Part shown: positions 12,801-23,735 of the stretch, piece by piece
How the letters are laid out: each line of letters starts with the position of its first letter
How positions within the stretch are numbered: position 1 is the stretch's first letter
NCBI GenBank assembly: GCA_036784855.1
Contig: JAZDSV010000019.1
Coordinates: 210,243-274,242 of the forward strand
Direction: 5' to 3'
Length of the DNA: 64,000 nucleotides
Origin: Aphelidium insulamus
Taxonomy: Eukaryota; Aphelidiomycota; Aphelidea; Aphelidiaceae
Position numbers and translations under genes: made by a program
The notes under the pieces: model-generated
Database searches by the model: none
What the model was told of the DNA's origin: nothing
The model's input: the letters and a program-made list of their open reading frames with translations, nothing else

Positions 12801-14473
12801 AATCTATCAGCGTTTGCTTGGCCGCCGTCATCATGACGGGTGACATCAGTGCTGCGAACCTCACTGCCACCGTGAAGCCACTGCTGCAGCCCTTGTACTC
12901 AAACTGCATTGCTTCCGATGTTGAAAAGTATCTCGCCTTTCACCTAGTCGGAAACTTGGGCAGTCGTGGCTTCGACTTTCACGCTGTTAGAATAGTGAAC
13001 ATAATGGAGGATGTCATTAAAGAGTTGAAGAATTCCTCGCAGCTGTCCGAAGATCTTAAGGCTGCTGCCGCATTCGCATTGGGAAATCTCGTGGTATGCG
13101 GGTTGTTGTGGAACATGTTAACACTTGCTAATATATATTTAGGCCGGAAGTAGCGACACTTATATGAGCGTACTCGGTACTGAATTTGTTAACAGCGAAA
13201 GTGACGGCAATTATCGGCATCGACTCTTGTCAGCCATTGACCAAACTATCAGCCGATTTTACTTGAGCAGCCCATCTATTGAAAGGCACAGGCAAGCAAT
13301 ATTTGGTACACCATGTTCTCTAATTGTACATACAGGGCAAAATTATGGCAGCTACTTATTAATCAGGCGTCTTCCGCTCATTTTGTCAGTGAAAGTGCCA
13401 GCGCCGTAGTTGCAGAGTGCCTCGGGAAGCTTGCACTATCCAATCCGCCAGAGTACGATAGCTCCTTTCACATCGTTGGCAACTGATATAACATTGACAC
13501 AGGTTCATGCTGGAGCTCAGTGGACGACTGGCCGCACAGGATGCAACCACGCAAGCTACGATAATGACGGCGATTAAGTACACATTGGCCGAGCACGGAG
13601 AATATGCTATCGACGGCGCCGTGTTTGATAACGCTGCTCAACCAGTCGTGGAGCGTATTCTCGCCACGGAGTTGGACGTTAAAGTCCAACATATCTCCCT
13701 GGCATGCATCAACACGGTTCTTCACAACAAGCCCCAGTTACTGCGCTACCAACTTGCTGCTCTTTTGCCCAAACTATTTGCGTCAACGTCTGTCCGTCAA
13801 GAATTGATCACAGTTGTAGACATGGGACCGTTCAAACACAAGGTGGACGGCGGGCTGGATATCCGAAAGTGCGCCTATGAATGTATATACTCTCTCCTAA
13901 GCACCACGCTCTCCCTCGACACCGCCCAATATAAGTCCATACTAGACAAGGTGTGTGAGAGTAAACCACATCCATATATATTACATAACTCATTTATCTC
14001 GTAGATAGTGATGGCCCTTAAGGACCCGGCTCAGGAAATCCAATCCCTCGCCCACCTCACCCTGATGAAGTTGTCCACAAAGCCGCTGCCGCACGCCTTC
14101 TGGTTGGACAACATTTCTCGCCGTCAAGACGCCATCGTGGAGCCCATTCGAGCCACTGTAAGTGCCGGATCCCAGAAATTTTATTCGTTGACTTACTTCT
14201 CGTGCACAGCTATTTGCCAAACAAAAAGAAACAGCCGTCAAGCAAGAGCTAGAGAAGCACGATGAACTTGTCCGCTCAGCTCTGCGGTGCTTGCTGCACG
14301 TCGGCTACATCGTCGGACTGATCAAGGTGTCGCAGACGACTGATGGCCAACTCATCCTGGTGGCTTGTACGGCAGGAACAACAACACAGCTTGAGAACCT
14401 GTTACGCGAAGTTCTTGCAGCCCCGGCGTTAGCAGAACATGTCAAGGCGGCCGCCAGCGATATAACCCATTGA
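9841..14473 (+). CDS. CAND1: CAND1, cullin-associated NEDD8-dissociated protein
   Basis: Fifteen exons: 9841-9888, 9938-9963, 10035-10181, 10235-10347, 10389-10480, 10526-10827, 10884-11159, 11202-11875, 11915-12401, 12451-13093, 13143-13291, 13336-13452, 13503-13950, 14005-14157 and 14210-14473. They join in frame to 1312 aa (human 1230). CAND1 is a HEAT-repeat solenoid that wraps unneddylated cullins and exchanges F-box substrate receptors. Recognisable blocks are SDFRYMGLNDLM and GEVQNMAVK at the start, DPNYWYGDDDDE plus an acidic loop and WKVRRSAAK, then VVAECLGKLALSNPPE, and DMGPFKHKVDGGLDIRK followed by LAKQKETAVKQE-like residues near the end. Introns 9964-10034, 11876-11914 and 13292-13335 keep the frame only with GC donors. 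An F-box protein gene occurs at 41.9-43.6 kb, but nothing links the two physically. Confidence 0.95.
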
Positions 14474-14543
14474 TTGCCGCCAGCAAACAACACAGCTTGA
14501 AAGCAAACAAACATGCCAAGTTGCATTTGAGTGATACAATTTT

Positions 14544-15883
14544 TTACGATGCGGGCTCCAGTGAGATGGCGCTGTCGGCTTTTTGCAGAGGCGGCGCTGC
14601 CTTCTGCACACCACTACCACTACCCGAACTGCCGCTGCCAGCACCTGCTCCGCCCAGCTCCACTTCCTTGCCGATAAGTCGCACATAGTTTGACGGAAAG
14701 TAGCCAATCTGGCCGTGCTGCTTCTTGCCCTGCCACCACTCCACCTGGGCAGGGTCCATGGAGACAACTGAACCGCCGTCAACCAGCGGCTTGTTGAGCG
14801 GTGGCAATACGGCAATGTAGTCGCCCTTCTTGAACGATATCTCTTGCTCGGACTCGGCGTTGAAATCGTACAAGGCGCGTGCAAATTGTACCTTCAAACC
14901 GTCTGAGCCAGCGGTGCTCAAACCCGCGGCGTCGCCGCTAGCAGTGGCAGGCATTCCGCCACGCAATCTCCGTCGCTGTTCGATGCGCTGAAAGAGCCGG
15001 TGCAGCAAGAACGGGAAACCAAACACTACAAGCAGGAACACGGCCAACGGTTTGAGAGATGCTCGGCCCGTCTGTCTGCCAGCCAGCTGTCCGCCTCCGC
15101 TCTGATGAAACTCCTTGACCAATGCGTTGCCAGAGGAGGCGTTACGTTTGCCACCACTGCTCGCAGGAGGCATACCCAGCCAAGACCGCACGCTGGTCCA
15201 CAGTGTGAACACGCCCAGTATATCGCCCATGAATCGTCGCAGCGAGCCGAAATTCTCTGCCACGCCCATCATGGCCATGAAGGACGAGTGTGTGGCCATG
15301 TAAGTCGACTCCAACATCTGCGCCAGGCCGCCAACAGCGTGCACCATCTGCTCCAGCATCTGGAATGTAGGCTGATACACGTCGGCATTGAGAAGCGGGG
15401 GACCTTGCGGCTGGCCGTACGGCGCTCCATACCGCGTGCCATACATACCACCATACGCACCGCCGCCACCACCATATGCGCCAATACCACCATAGCCCAT
15501 ACCGGTGCCATACGTGCTGCCGTAGGTGCCGCCCGTGCCGTAACCGCCATACGCACCTCCGCCATACGCGCCCATCCCGTACCCAGTACCGGTGCCATAC
15601 CGATTGTACGACGACATGGCAACCCCTGTACCGTACGCACCCGCATAAGGAGCTGGAGCCGTATATGGTGACGAGCTGCCGTAAGCTGAGCGGGCATTAG
15701 TCGGGGACAGATTATCATTGGGTACCATGACGAGGTACCTTGAGTGGGCCGAACTACTGGAGGCGGCTGACTATGGTCACCACCGGGTTCCTTGCCGTCA
15801 GAACCGGCAGCACTACTGTCTGTCACGGGCGCGGACTGTGGCGGCAGGTCGCTCTCCCACGGCTTTGGCGGTGACGGTGGCAT
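14544..15883 (-). CDS. PEX13: Peroxin 13, peroxisomal docking-complex protein
   Basis: Exons 15739-15883 and 14544-15685, 428 aa. PEX13 is a peroxisomal membrane protein that, with PEX14, docks the import receptors PEX5/PEX7. The N-terminus has the PPKPWE motif, followed by a long Gly/Tyr-rich region of GTGYG/GGAYGG repeats typical of PEX13. Helical segments (LEQMVHAVGGLAQMLEST) come next, then a hydrophobic span (LAVFLLVVFGFPFLLHRLF). The SH3 domain starts at ARALYDFNAESEQEISF and ends at GYFPSNYVRLI. The tail is Gly/Ser-rich. The single intron is GT-AG and restores the YG-rich frame exactly. It is convergent with CAND1, only 70 bp away. Confidence 0.95.
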
Positions 15884-16006
15884 ATTGTTATATGTACTGT
15901 ATATGTATTGTATTTATACTGGATAATTGTATAATACTGTATGCGCATGCAAGCATAGTATTGAATGCACAGAGTATATTATATCAAGACTCCAATTACC
16001 CAATAA

Positions 16007-16079
16007 GCTCTCGTAGCTCAGTCGGTAGAGCGTCAGACTGTTAATCTGGATGTCTGTGGTTCGATCCCACACGTGAGCG
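16007..16079 (+). tRNA. tRNA-Asn (GTT)
   Basis: A 73-nt cloverleaf: 7-bp acceptor stem, D arm GCTC/GAGC, anticodon loop CTGTTAA giving anticodon GTT, 5-nt variable loop and T arm TGTGG/CCACA with loop TTCGATC. There is one T-T mismatch at the fifth acceptor pair and a G discriminator base. No intron. A box (GCTCAGTCGG) and B box (GGTTCGATCC) are present. Confidence 0.95.
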
Positions 16080-16080
16080 C

Positions 16081-16086
16081 TTTTTT
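16081..16086 (+). terminator. RNA polymerase III T6 terminator
   Basis: A run of six T residues begins two bases after the tRNA-Asn discriminator base, as expected for Pol III termination. Confidence 0.8.
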
Positions 16087-16221
16087 AGTTTTTTATCGCC
16101 ATGGCAACCACGCGATTAAAATAGCCTCCCTCACCAACCACCTGCCCTATACATAGACACTTGCAGCAGCGCCGTATACATCCATCCATACAACCACTAT
16201 TTTTTTGCAGTCAGAGACACT

Positions 16222-19200
16222 ATGGAACAGCTGCATGAAGAGAGCAGCGCCGACGCCCAGCTGCCCAAACAGCTCCAGCCCCAGATCAGTCCCACACGCA
16301 TAAGCACGCCATACTCGCCGATATTCTCCATTGCGCCGTCCCAATTTGGCCCGTCGAATGGCGCGTTCGCCCCCGTGTCGCCCACTGTCACTGGCGGCAC
16401 TGTCACTGCTGGTGGCGCCAAGTCTGCTGGTTCGTCCGGGTCCAACGTGCAGAAGGCCATGGCCGCTACGGCTACCGCGCAAAGCACCACGCAGTCCAGT
16501 GGTAGCGGCAGCGCGACAGGCCGGAAGAGAAGCGTTCGCAAAAAGGCCAATGTGACGCGCTCTTCCGCACAACTGCTGCACAAGCGCCTGCAGAATGTAA
16601 AGTCGGGCAAGCCGGGCGGCGAGTCGTCGGAACTGAGCGCCGTCATTGCCGCCACCAACTTGGAGGACATGGCCATCATGAGCAATATACCGCAGTGGCT
16701 CATCTACTCGTGGACATCCAAAGTGCGCGACAAACACCTCGCTGACCGTCGCACGCAGCGTGTCATTGCCGAGGTCAGTGGTGTGGCTTATAAGAAGTCC
16801 GCGTGCTAATATAAACTCGCTTAGTTGCTGGTGATAAAGCAGTACGCGTTTCCCGCCGCGCTGTGCCTCACACTGTCCACGGCGCACATTGACTCGGCTG
16901 CGCGCATTCTCCTCACCGTATTTCAGGGAATCAACCGTGCGCTGGGTTCCGCCTCACTGAACCACGTGACCGCCACTCATGCCGAGAACAATACCATATC
17001 GGCCACGCGCAGCTCCTCCTCCTCTTCCACTAGCAGTCTGCCGGCTGGCACTACGGCCTTGACGGGAAAAGTGGCAGTGGCTGGTGGTGCACGCCCGTCC
17101 ATTGCATCTTCCATGCAACAGCCAACGCTGACCAAACGGAAGCGCGACCACATTGTCGGCTTTCTGGAAGTGATGATTGCCGCCGAGGTCGATGAAGCCA
17201 GTAAGTCTGCTTTTTCTCTGTCTAATCTGCATGCTCTCTGTGTTATAATCTGTCCCTTGTACTCTGTCTGCTCAGTCACGTTTATTATAATCCAAGCTAT
17301 GCTTATGAACACACTATGCGTCTCTTCTTCTTCTTCTTCTTCTTCTTAACTGACAATGACTGCAGAATCTGACGCAACGCTGTTCCGGTCCAACAATGTC
17401 ATATCCAAACTGCTCACGCTGTACGGCAACACCATGTCCAAAGAGTATCTGCACTCCATACTGAGTCAGGCCGTGACACTCGTGCTCCAAATGGGCTCCA
17501 TGGAAGTGGACCCGAGCAAGTTGGGCGGTAGCAGCGGTGGATCAACGACAGCAGCGTCATCCACTGCGCACGAACTGGCAGCCGCCAATATGAAGAAGTT
17601 GCTGTCCGCCACACAAATGATACTGGAGTCCGTGGTGCAGTCGGCGACGCGGTGTCCCATCGGTCTACGCAAACTCTGCTACGTCATCCAGAAGCAGGTT
17701 GATTTAAAGTTTTTGCGCCAGACTGAGCGCACGTCCGACCCTTCATCGCCCGCCAGCACACTGGGCAAGCACGCGGCTGTCGGCACTCCGAGCTCGCTGG
17801 GCATCACTCCGATGAATGGCAACAGTGACGCACTGTCAGTGTCACTTTCGGCCTCGTCTTCTCCATCAACAACCAAGCAGAGCAGTAGCCGCCAAGTGGC
17901 CGTGGGCGGCTTCATCTTCTTGCGACTTATTTGCCCGGCCATTGTGTCGCCAGATGCGTTCGGTCTGGTCACCGAGGCGCTGACAGCCGTGCAGCGTCGC
18001 AATTTGATCCTGGTCAGCAAGGTTTTGCAGAATCTGGCCAATGGCGTGATGTTTGGCTCCAAGGAGGCGTTCATGGCGGCTGCCAACGGCTTTCTCTCGG
18101 AAAATGAGCAGGCAGTGGCCAAGTTTTGCCAGGATCTGCAGTCACTGGACGCCGACACTGTGTACGCGCTGTCGGACGCCGAGGAGGCCGTAGCTCTGCG
18201 TAACACCGAGTTCCACGCGGGTCTTGAGCAGCTGCTCTCACTGGCCAACTCGCAGATGGAAAAGATATCGCCGCGCGTGGAACACGTGCACGTCAACGAA
18301 GTGCTGGCCTACACGGTGTTTGGAGCCCTCAAGTCCATCCTGAAGCGCTTCGAGTTGATGGAGCGGGTGTACAACGACAGTAACAATAATGGTAACAATT
18401 CTTATCCCGGCAAGAAACAGCTACAGGCAAGTAGCAGAAAGCCCGAGCAGCAGCTGGTCAACAATTTTGTGCTGCTTGGCGGCCTGGAGGAAGTGTTGCT
18501 GATGAACCGGTGTGTGCTGCTCCGTGGCCTGCTCCACCCGAGCAACCTGAAAGCCAGAACCCGCCAGAAAGAGCCGCTGGAGCACGGTCAAGTGGCCAAG
18601 GCCACGATACAGGTTCTCGGACCGCACGGCGGTGTCAAACTGTGCGAATTCGTCGAGTTCATCTTTGAGGCACAGCTGAATGCCTCGTGCACCCAGACCG
18701 GGACACCGCCCGAACAGCGTCATCTGGTGGCGCGCCGCTTGCTGGACCTAGAGGTTGCCACTGCAGCAATGGCCTCTGACCAACCGGCATCGGCATCCGC
18801 ACCGCCGTCTCAGCCACCGCTGTCGGGAAAAGTGCCCACGGATACATTTGCCGCGCGATTGATGTCGGACTTTATGCTGGCGCACGTGCGCGAGTATGTC
18901 CGACCTCTGCTGTCGGAAGTGGTGCAGACACTGGCAGAGGATGCGGCCCGCGAGAAGGGCAATCAGCCAATATGCCCGTTTGAAATTGACCCGAGCATCG
19001 TGGCGGACCATCGTGCACTCAAGGCCAACCTGGACCGGCTGGTGGCGGCTGCTATGCGTCTCTTTGACCAGGTGACGGGGAGCTATGCCTCGATGCCCGA
19101 GGGCCTAAAGCGTCTGGTCAAGTACTTGCACCGCACGCTGGGCGGCATGGACTCCGCAGACCCACTGATGCTGCTCCCCAGCTACAGTGAGATGGCCATT

Positions 19201-21810
19201 GACAGTGGCGATGAAGCTGTCAAGCCTGGCACCGATGTCGACAAGGATGCCGCTGACGACCGCGGAGCCAAGGCCGACTCTGAGAGACATCCGCAGCCAC
19301 AAGAGCGGCCCATCACTGCTGTCACGACGGAGCAGATTGTGGCGGCATTCCTACTCCGTCGCCTCATTTGCCCCGCCGTGGCATCTCCGGGATCCTTTGG
19401 TCTGCTAACGACCGCGACCGCCACAGCCACCGGCCGCCTGTTCACCCTGCTGGGCTACATGATGCGCTTTCTGGCGGCCCGACTCACCCACCCACAGCCT
19501 GAGCAACCTAAACCTGTTACGGAGACTGCCAGTGGTGGTGCGGAAGAGAGTTCGGCGCCGGCTCCATACGAGCAGGACGTCCTGCTGCCGATGGTGCGCA
19601 AGCTGCAGAACAACGGCACCACCTGGATCCAGTCGATCATCCGGTTCTCGCCCAGCACGGCCACATTTGCCGACATCTACAGCCGCAGCAGCACCTCACG
19701 TGACAATCTGCAGTACGGCACACCGCGGCGTGGAAGTGCAGCCGCAGCTTCCATCACCCAGCAGCAGCAGTATGGCATCGTCCCGCATGCCGGCGCCAGC
19801 GACAGCAGCATCAGCGTGCACTCGAGCGTGGCCGAGTCCCGAAACTCGAGGATCTCGGTGGATCCGCCGCTCGCCGTCAATGCCAACGCTCGATCCCGGG
19901 CCATCCTGCTCTTCCGGCGCATGCTCACCCCTTCGGCCGTGAAGAACCTGAAGCTAATCATTGACACGTCGACTCTGGACAGTCGGCGTGGCGGCAACGA
20001 CACCTCCGCCACGTCTGTGCGACCGTCGTTTCCCGCGCGCCAAGACAGCCAGGCGTCTGTGCTGCGTGAGGAGTGGTCCGGCCTGCGCACAGAGGTTGTG
20101 CAGTACCATCTGCTGGACCGCATCCGCATCGTGTTCTCCAGCATCTACCGCGAGCCGGAGCCGTCGCAAATGGTGCGCGACGCCTTTGTGCAGACTGCCC
20201 TGCGCAAGAGTGTGCTGTACGACTCGAACGGGAGTGGCAGTGGCACCGTGGCCTCGCCAAACAACTCTGGCGGCGGCAGTGCTGGCGGGGACGATGCGGG
20301 CGACTCGCTGGGCAGCCAATTGGCCGTGACGTCGGGAGGAACATCTGAATTCCCGCGAAGTGCATCCGCTGTGCCGGGGGAACTTTTGCTCCTACAGGCC
20401 GAGGAGGTGGCCGGTGGCGCTGACCCGGCTGCAGGCGATGTGGTGACCACGGTCGTGAAGAACAAGGCGCGCAAATCGCTCCTGATTACCACTGGCGGCA
20501 TCCCGCCCGGACTAGGCAACTCGGCAGCGAAAGCCTCCTCTCCACAGGCCTTGTCGCCAACCCGGTCCGCCACGGCTCCGGATGCAGTGACAACCGGCGT
20601 GGACATGGCCGCCAGTGCCGCCGCGGCCGCCGTGCGCCGCACACAAACAACAGCCGGCGGGAGTGGCGGCACTGGCGGCCAGCTGTCGGAGCCGTCGTCG
20701 CCGGTGGACGAGTCACCGTCCGCATCCAGGCGCACCTCGTCGTCCGCGGAGAAGAAGAATGCATTCGGACGCTCAAACTCCAGTTCGCAGAGCGCCAACA
20801 ACCTCGCATCATTCCTGAACGGTGGCCGGCGCGCCAACAGCACGGCGCAGTCACCGTCCGGCTCCCCTGGTACCAATAGCGCCGCGCTCCATCCCGCCAA
20901 ATCACTGTTCGCCTCCATACTGAGCACGGTGCGCTTCGGCAGCCACTCGGAGCCGCACCCGGACGCCGAATTGATCGAGGGCGAAGGCACGCCAGAACAG
21001 TCACCGCAGCCGATGCAGTCCCCGGCACCAGCATCGCCGGCCACCTCGCGTCGAATGCGCTCTCCGCTAGATGGAAGCGGCTCCCCGGCCGACCGTAGTC
21101 TGATATCCATACTGCGTTCGACGAGACCCGGCAGCAGCAGCAACGACAGCGGCAGTTCCGCCGCCAATGCCACAACCACCAGTGCCAACAACAACTACGG
21201 CCTGGCCAGTAGCAGCGACAAGCCTGCGGGCAAACCCGAAAAGCAGCAGCGTACGGGCAGACTGCGGTTCAGCGGAGTGCGCGCCGTGACTGACGTCGAT
21301 GAGCATTCCGTGGCCGGTGGTAGCGGCTCCACTCAGGCACCGCCCACTTCACAGCAGCCGAGTGGTTGGCGTGGCAGCTTTGGCAGTAATTCATCGGCAG
21401 CGGCGCGCACTCGCACCGGATCCGCTGGCAGTACCGGCAGCGGCGGGATGCATTCACTGCGCGACTTCCAGGGCCGTGCGCGGCGTCAGTCAGCCGCAAT
21501 GAGCGTGGAGGAGGAGACCACATTTGGACTGGTGGAGTGGGACGATGAAGATGAGGAGGAGGAGGAGGTGGAGGAGACCTCTGGTAATCACGATACATCC
21601 ACGGAACACTCTGTGTCACGACGGGATGGCGAAGACGGCCGCGGTGGTGGCGATAGTGACTCACAGCAACAGCAGCAACAGGGACTGGATGTACCCCGTG
21701 GCGGTGGTGCGTTAACGGCAGCCACATCAAAAACGTCTGTGGCCACGGTGGGCACCTTTTTCAAGAGCCCATTCAAGAAGCGAGACCCTGCCACTGCACA
21801 CGCCGACTAG
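16222..21810 (+). CDS. Large RasGAP-domain protein with a second GAP-like segment
   Basis: Exons 16222-16773, 16825-17200 and 17366-21810, 1790 aa. It is probably a Ras-family GTPase-activating protein. The GAP domain begins around the second exon (RILLTVFQGINRAL). Its arginine finger sits in ATLFRSNN (Arg near residue 317), and the hallmark FLRLICPAIVSP falls near 490-500. A second, degenerate copy of the hallmark (FLLRRLICPAVASP, about 970-985) lies after another helical region containing HVREYVRPLLSEVV; no clear second arginine finger is visible. Residues from about 1020 on are disordered and Ser/Gly/Thr-rich with acidic and Gln runs, ending near FFKSPFKKR. It does not match neurofibromin/Ira in length or end domains. 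The 165-nt second intron carries a TTC-repeat pyrimidine tract. Confidence 0.8.
17320..17347 (+). repeat. (TTC)n microsatellite in a RasGAP intron
   Basis: About nine TTC/TCT units end shortly before the 3' splice site at 17365 and extend its pyrimidine tract. Confidence 0.85.
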
Positions 21811-22176
21811 ACAAACACGCTGCCAGCTGCATGCGAAAATACATATATACATATATACATTTGTATGGTTGATATCCTCCAGCTAGATGGAAATATGTGT
21901 GATAGCCTGACACAAGACAGTCATGTCTGACTTTAAACCATGGGTTGATGGTTGAATTGAAATTGACGGCCTCTAACCCAACCTTCCAACCCAGGCCGAG
22001 CCCTACGTGTGGGCCACAATGCAAGTGCCAGCATCTAAGCGCCAGCACTGCGGAACACGCCCATGCATAAAACTGCGTACAAAGAACGAAAGAAAGCTTG
22101 ACTTTAACTTCAATGGTAAAAATGCAAGTTTAATTTGTTGAGTATGCAACAGGCCCATAAGCACCGTAGATGAGAG
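21811..22176. other. Intergenic region, convergent 3' ends
   Basis: Holds the 3' flanks of the RasGAP and ML genes. There is a short run of ATATATAC-type repeats near 21840-21860. No gene seen. Confidence 0.5.
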
Positions 22177-23041
22177 TTACGATGACCCAACGTGAATCTC
22201 CGTCTCGGCACACGTGACCGGCAATGTGACCTCAGGTATGCGCAACTCGATGCGCTCAGTATAGGTGCCAGGCAAAGCGAATATAGACAGGTGTTCGTGG
22301 ACTGTCAACGCGTTCTCGGCATCAGGTGACTTCAAAGCCTTCTGCTCGATGGCGTGCAAAATCAGCTGAATGGCCCACTGATTAACCGGGCACTTTATCG
22401 GCCGAGGCGAATCGGGAAACTGCGCCGCAATAAGCGAGCAAATGTCCACCTATCAAATACATAACGTTAGTATATAAGGTTCATGTAGAAACCACTATAT
22501 AAACACACCTCAACAGGCGGGTTGGGCACGGGAAGGTACTTGTAGTGGCGTGACACGCTCAACTTTGTGCCGGACGGCACCTCATCGGCCAGCATGCCTT
22601 GTATGGTCATGTTGTACGCCGAGTTGTATCTACAAGCAACATGGACCGTGTAAGCCGGAAGTGAGCACTTATAATCCGCGCTTACGGTATGGGGTATGGC
22701 GCGTAAGTCACGTTGACGTAGCTGCGTTCGCTTGTGTGCTCGCATGCACGCCACACCGGCTGCTTGTACGGATTGCTGACCGGGGTGTTGACGTCGGGTG
22801 TGCTGGGCAGTCCGGTGCCGGTGTCGTTCTTGGCGGCCCACGGATCGTTCATGAATGTGGGCGCCCGATCGTCCAGACTAATTGGCGCACGGATAAGTGG
22901 CGGCTGACCACTGCGCTTGGCGAGCTGGACCGCCGGCACGGCACCAACAACCGCGGCATCCATCATCAGCATCATCACTGACATGGCAGCCAGTGAGAGA
23001 GTGCGCGCAACGCTTGGTCGCAGTCGAAGGCAGGGCATCAT
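22177..23041 (-). CDS. Secreted ML-domain lipid-binding protein (NPC2/PG-PI-transfer type)
   Basis: Exons 22686-23041, 22509-22629 and 22177-22449, 249 aa. The N-terminus has a hydrophobic signal sequence (TLSLAAMSVMMLMMDAAVVG). After a spacer, the ML fold follows: VNVTYAPYPIP, then NMTIQGMLADEVPSGTKL, a paired-cysteine segment VDICSLI...PIKCPV and C-terminal strands ERIELRIPEV ending at CAETEIHV. Cysteine spacing and the NMT glycosylation site resemble NPC2 and the fungal phosphatidylglycerol/phosphatidylinositol transfer proteins. These bind sterol or phospholipid in the vacuole lumen or outside the cell. The exact ligand is unknown. The start is placed at the first of two adjacent ATG codons. 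A TATATAT box lies about 120 bp upstream. Confidence 0.82.
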
Positions 23042-23157
23042 TGGGTGTGGCGACAAGGCAATAAGTAGTAAACGAGATACGAAGAGGCAGCGAAGCAGCG
23101 AAGCAGAGAGGAGTGTGGAGTGTGGAGTGAGAGGAGTGAGGGACTTGACAGAGCAGG

Positions 23158-23164
23158 TATATAT
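23158..23164 (-). promoter_or_regulatory. TATA-like box upstream of the ML gene
   Basis: TATATAT about 117 bp upstream of the ML start codon. Placement is plausible for a core promoter with a leader of roughly 90 nt; this is inference from sequence only. Confidence 0.35.
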
Positions 23165-23323
23165 GCACCCAGTGCCGCGACCAAGATAACGCGTGCGTGC
23201 GCGCCGCTGACAGAGATGCAAAGCGCCTGGACGGTCGATCGGTTGGACGGTGGACGCGTCGCCGAATGCCCACTTTGCCCTTTGATCTAATTTTTTTTGC
23301 TATAAAGTATACTTTATCTACAA

Positions 23324-23530
23324 TTAAATTGGCAGTCCAGAACGTCCCAGCTGGCGAGTTCGATCAACAATGGCCTGACCGATTTGCTGCATTGTGATGA
23401 ATTGCAGCCTCTGATGTGCCCGGTGTATAGCGAGACATTCCTTTATGCCGTAGCGCTGTGCAGTCCCCACGGCAATAGTTCGCACAATCTGTAGAGCCCG
23501 CTCTAGATATTTAAATACATTGACACGCAT
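23324..23530 (-). CDS. Possible small protein, unrecognised
   Basis: A 68-aa ATG frame reading as an amphipathic, Arg/Gln-rich helix (YLERALQIVRTIAVG...LQFITMQQIGQAIVD). I do not recognise it. It may be the last exon of a longer gene, because an AG directly precedes the ATG. It lies alone in a 700-bp interval. Low confidence that it is coding. Confidence 0.2.
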   Translation of the reverse strand: MRVNVFKYLERALQIVRTIAVGTAQRYGIKECLAIHRAHQRLQFITMQQIGQAIVDRTRQLGRSGLPI

Positions 23531-23735
23531 CTATTTATACTGGTATATTGTATTCTTCTTGATGGTAACTTTCAAATTCATTGAGCTACCTACGAGCTAA
23601 AATTGAGGAGTGGATGGTTATGCATTGACTTTAATTTTTGGCTGGTATTAATATTTTTATTTTTTTGATTGATTATTGCTTCATTGTTGTGTAGTATTTA
23701 GTGGTGTGACACTTTGTGTGATATGCTTCGACGTT

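Noticed and set aside
13475-13502. A 28-nt intron in CAND1
   Set aside because: Too short; the donor at 13453 gives 50 nt and restores the conserved NPPE-FMLEL reading.
14429-14884. Shadow frames over PEX13
   Set aside because: Overlap the SH3-coding exon on the same strand in another frame; basic low-complexity composition.
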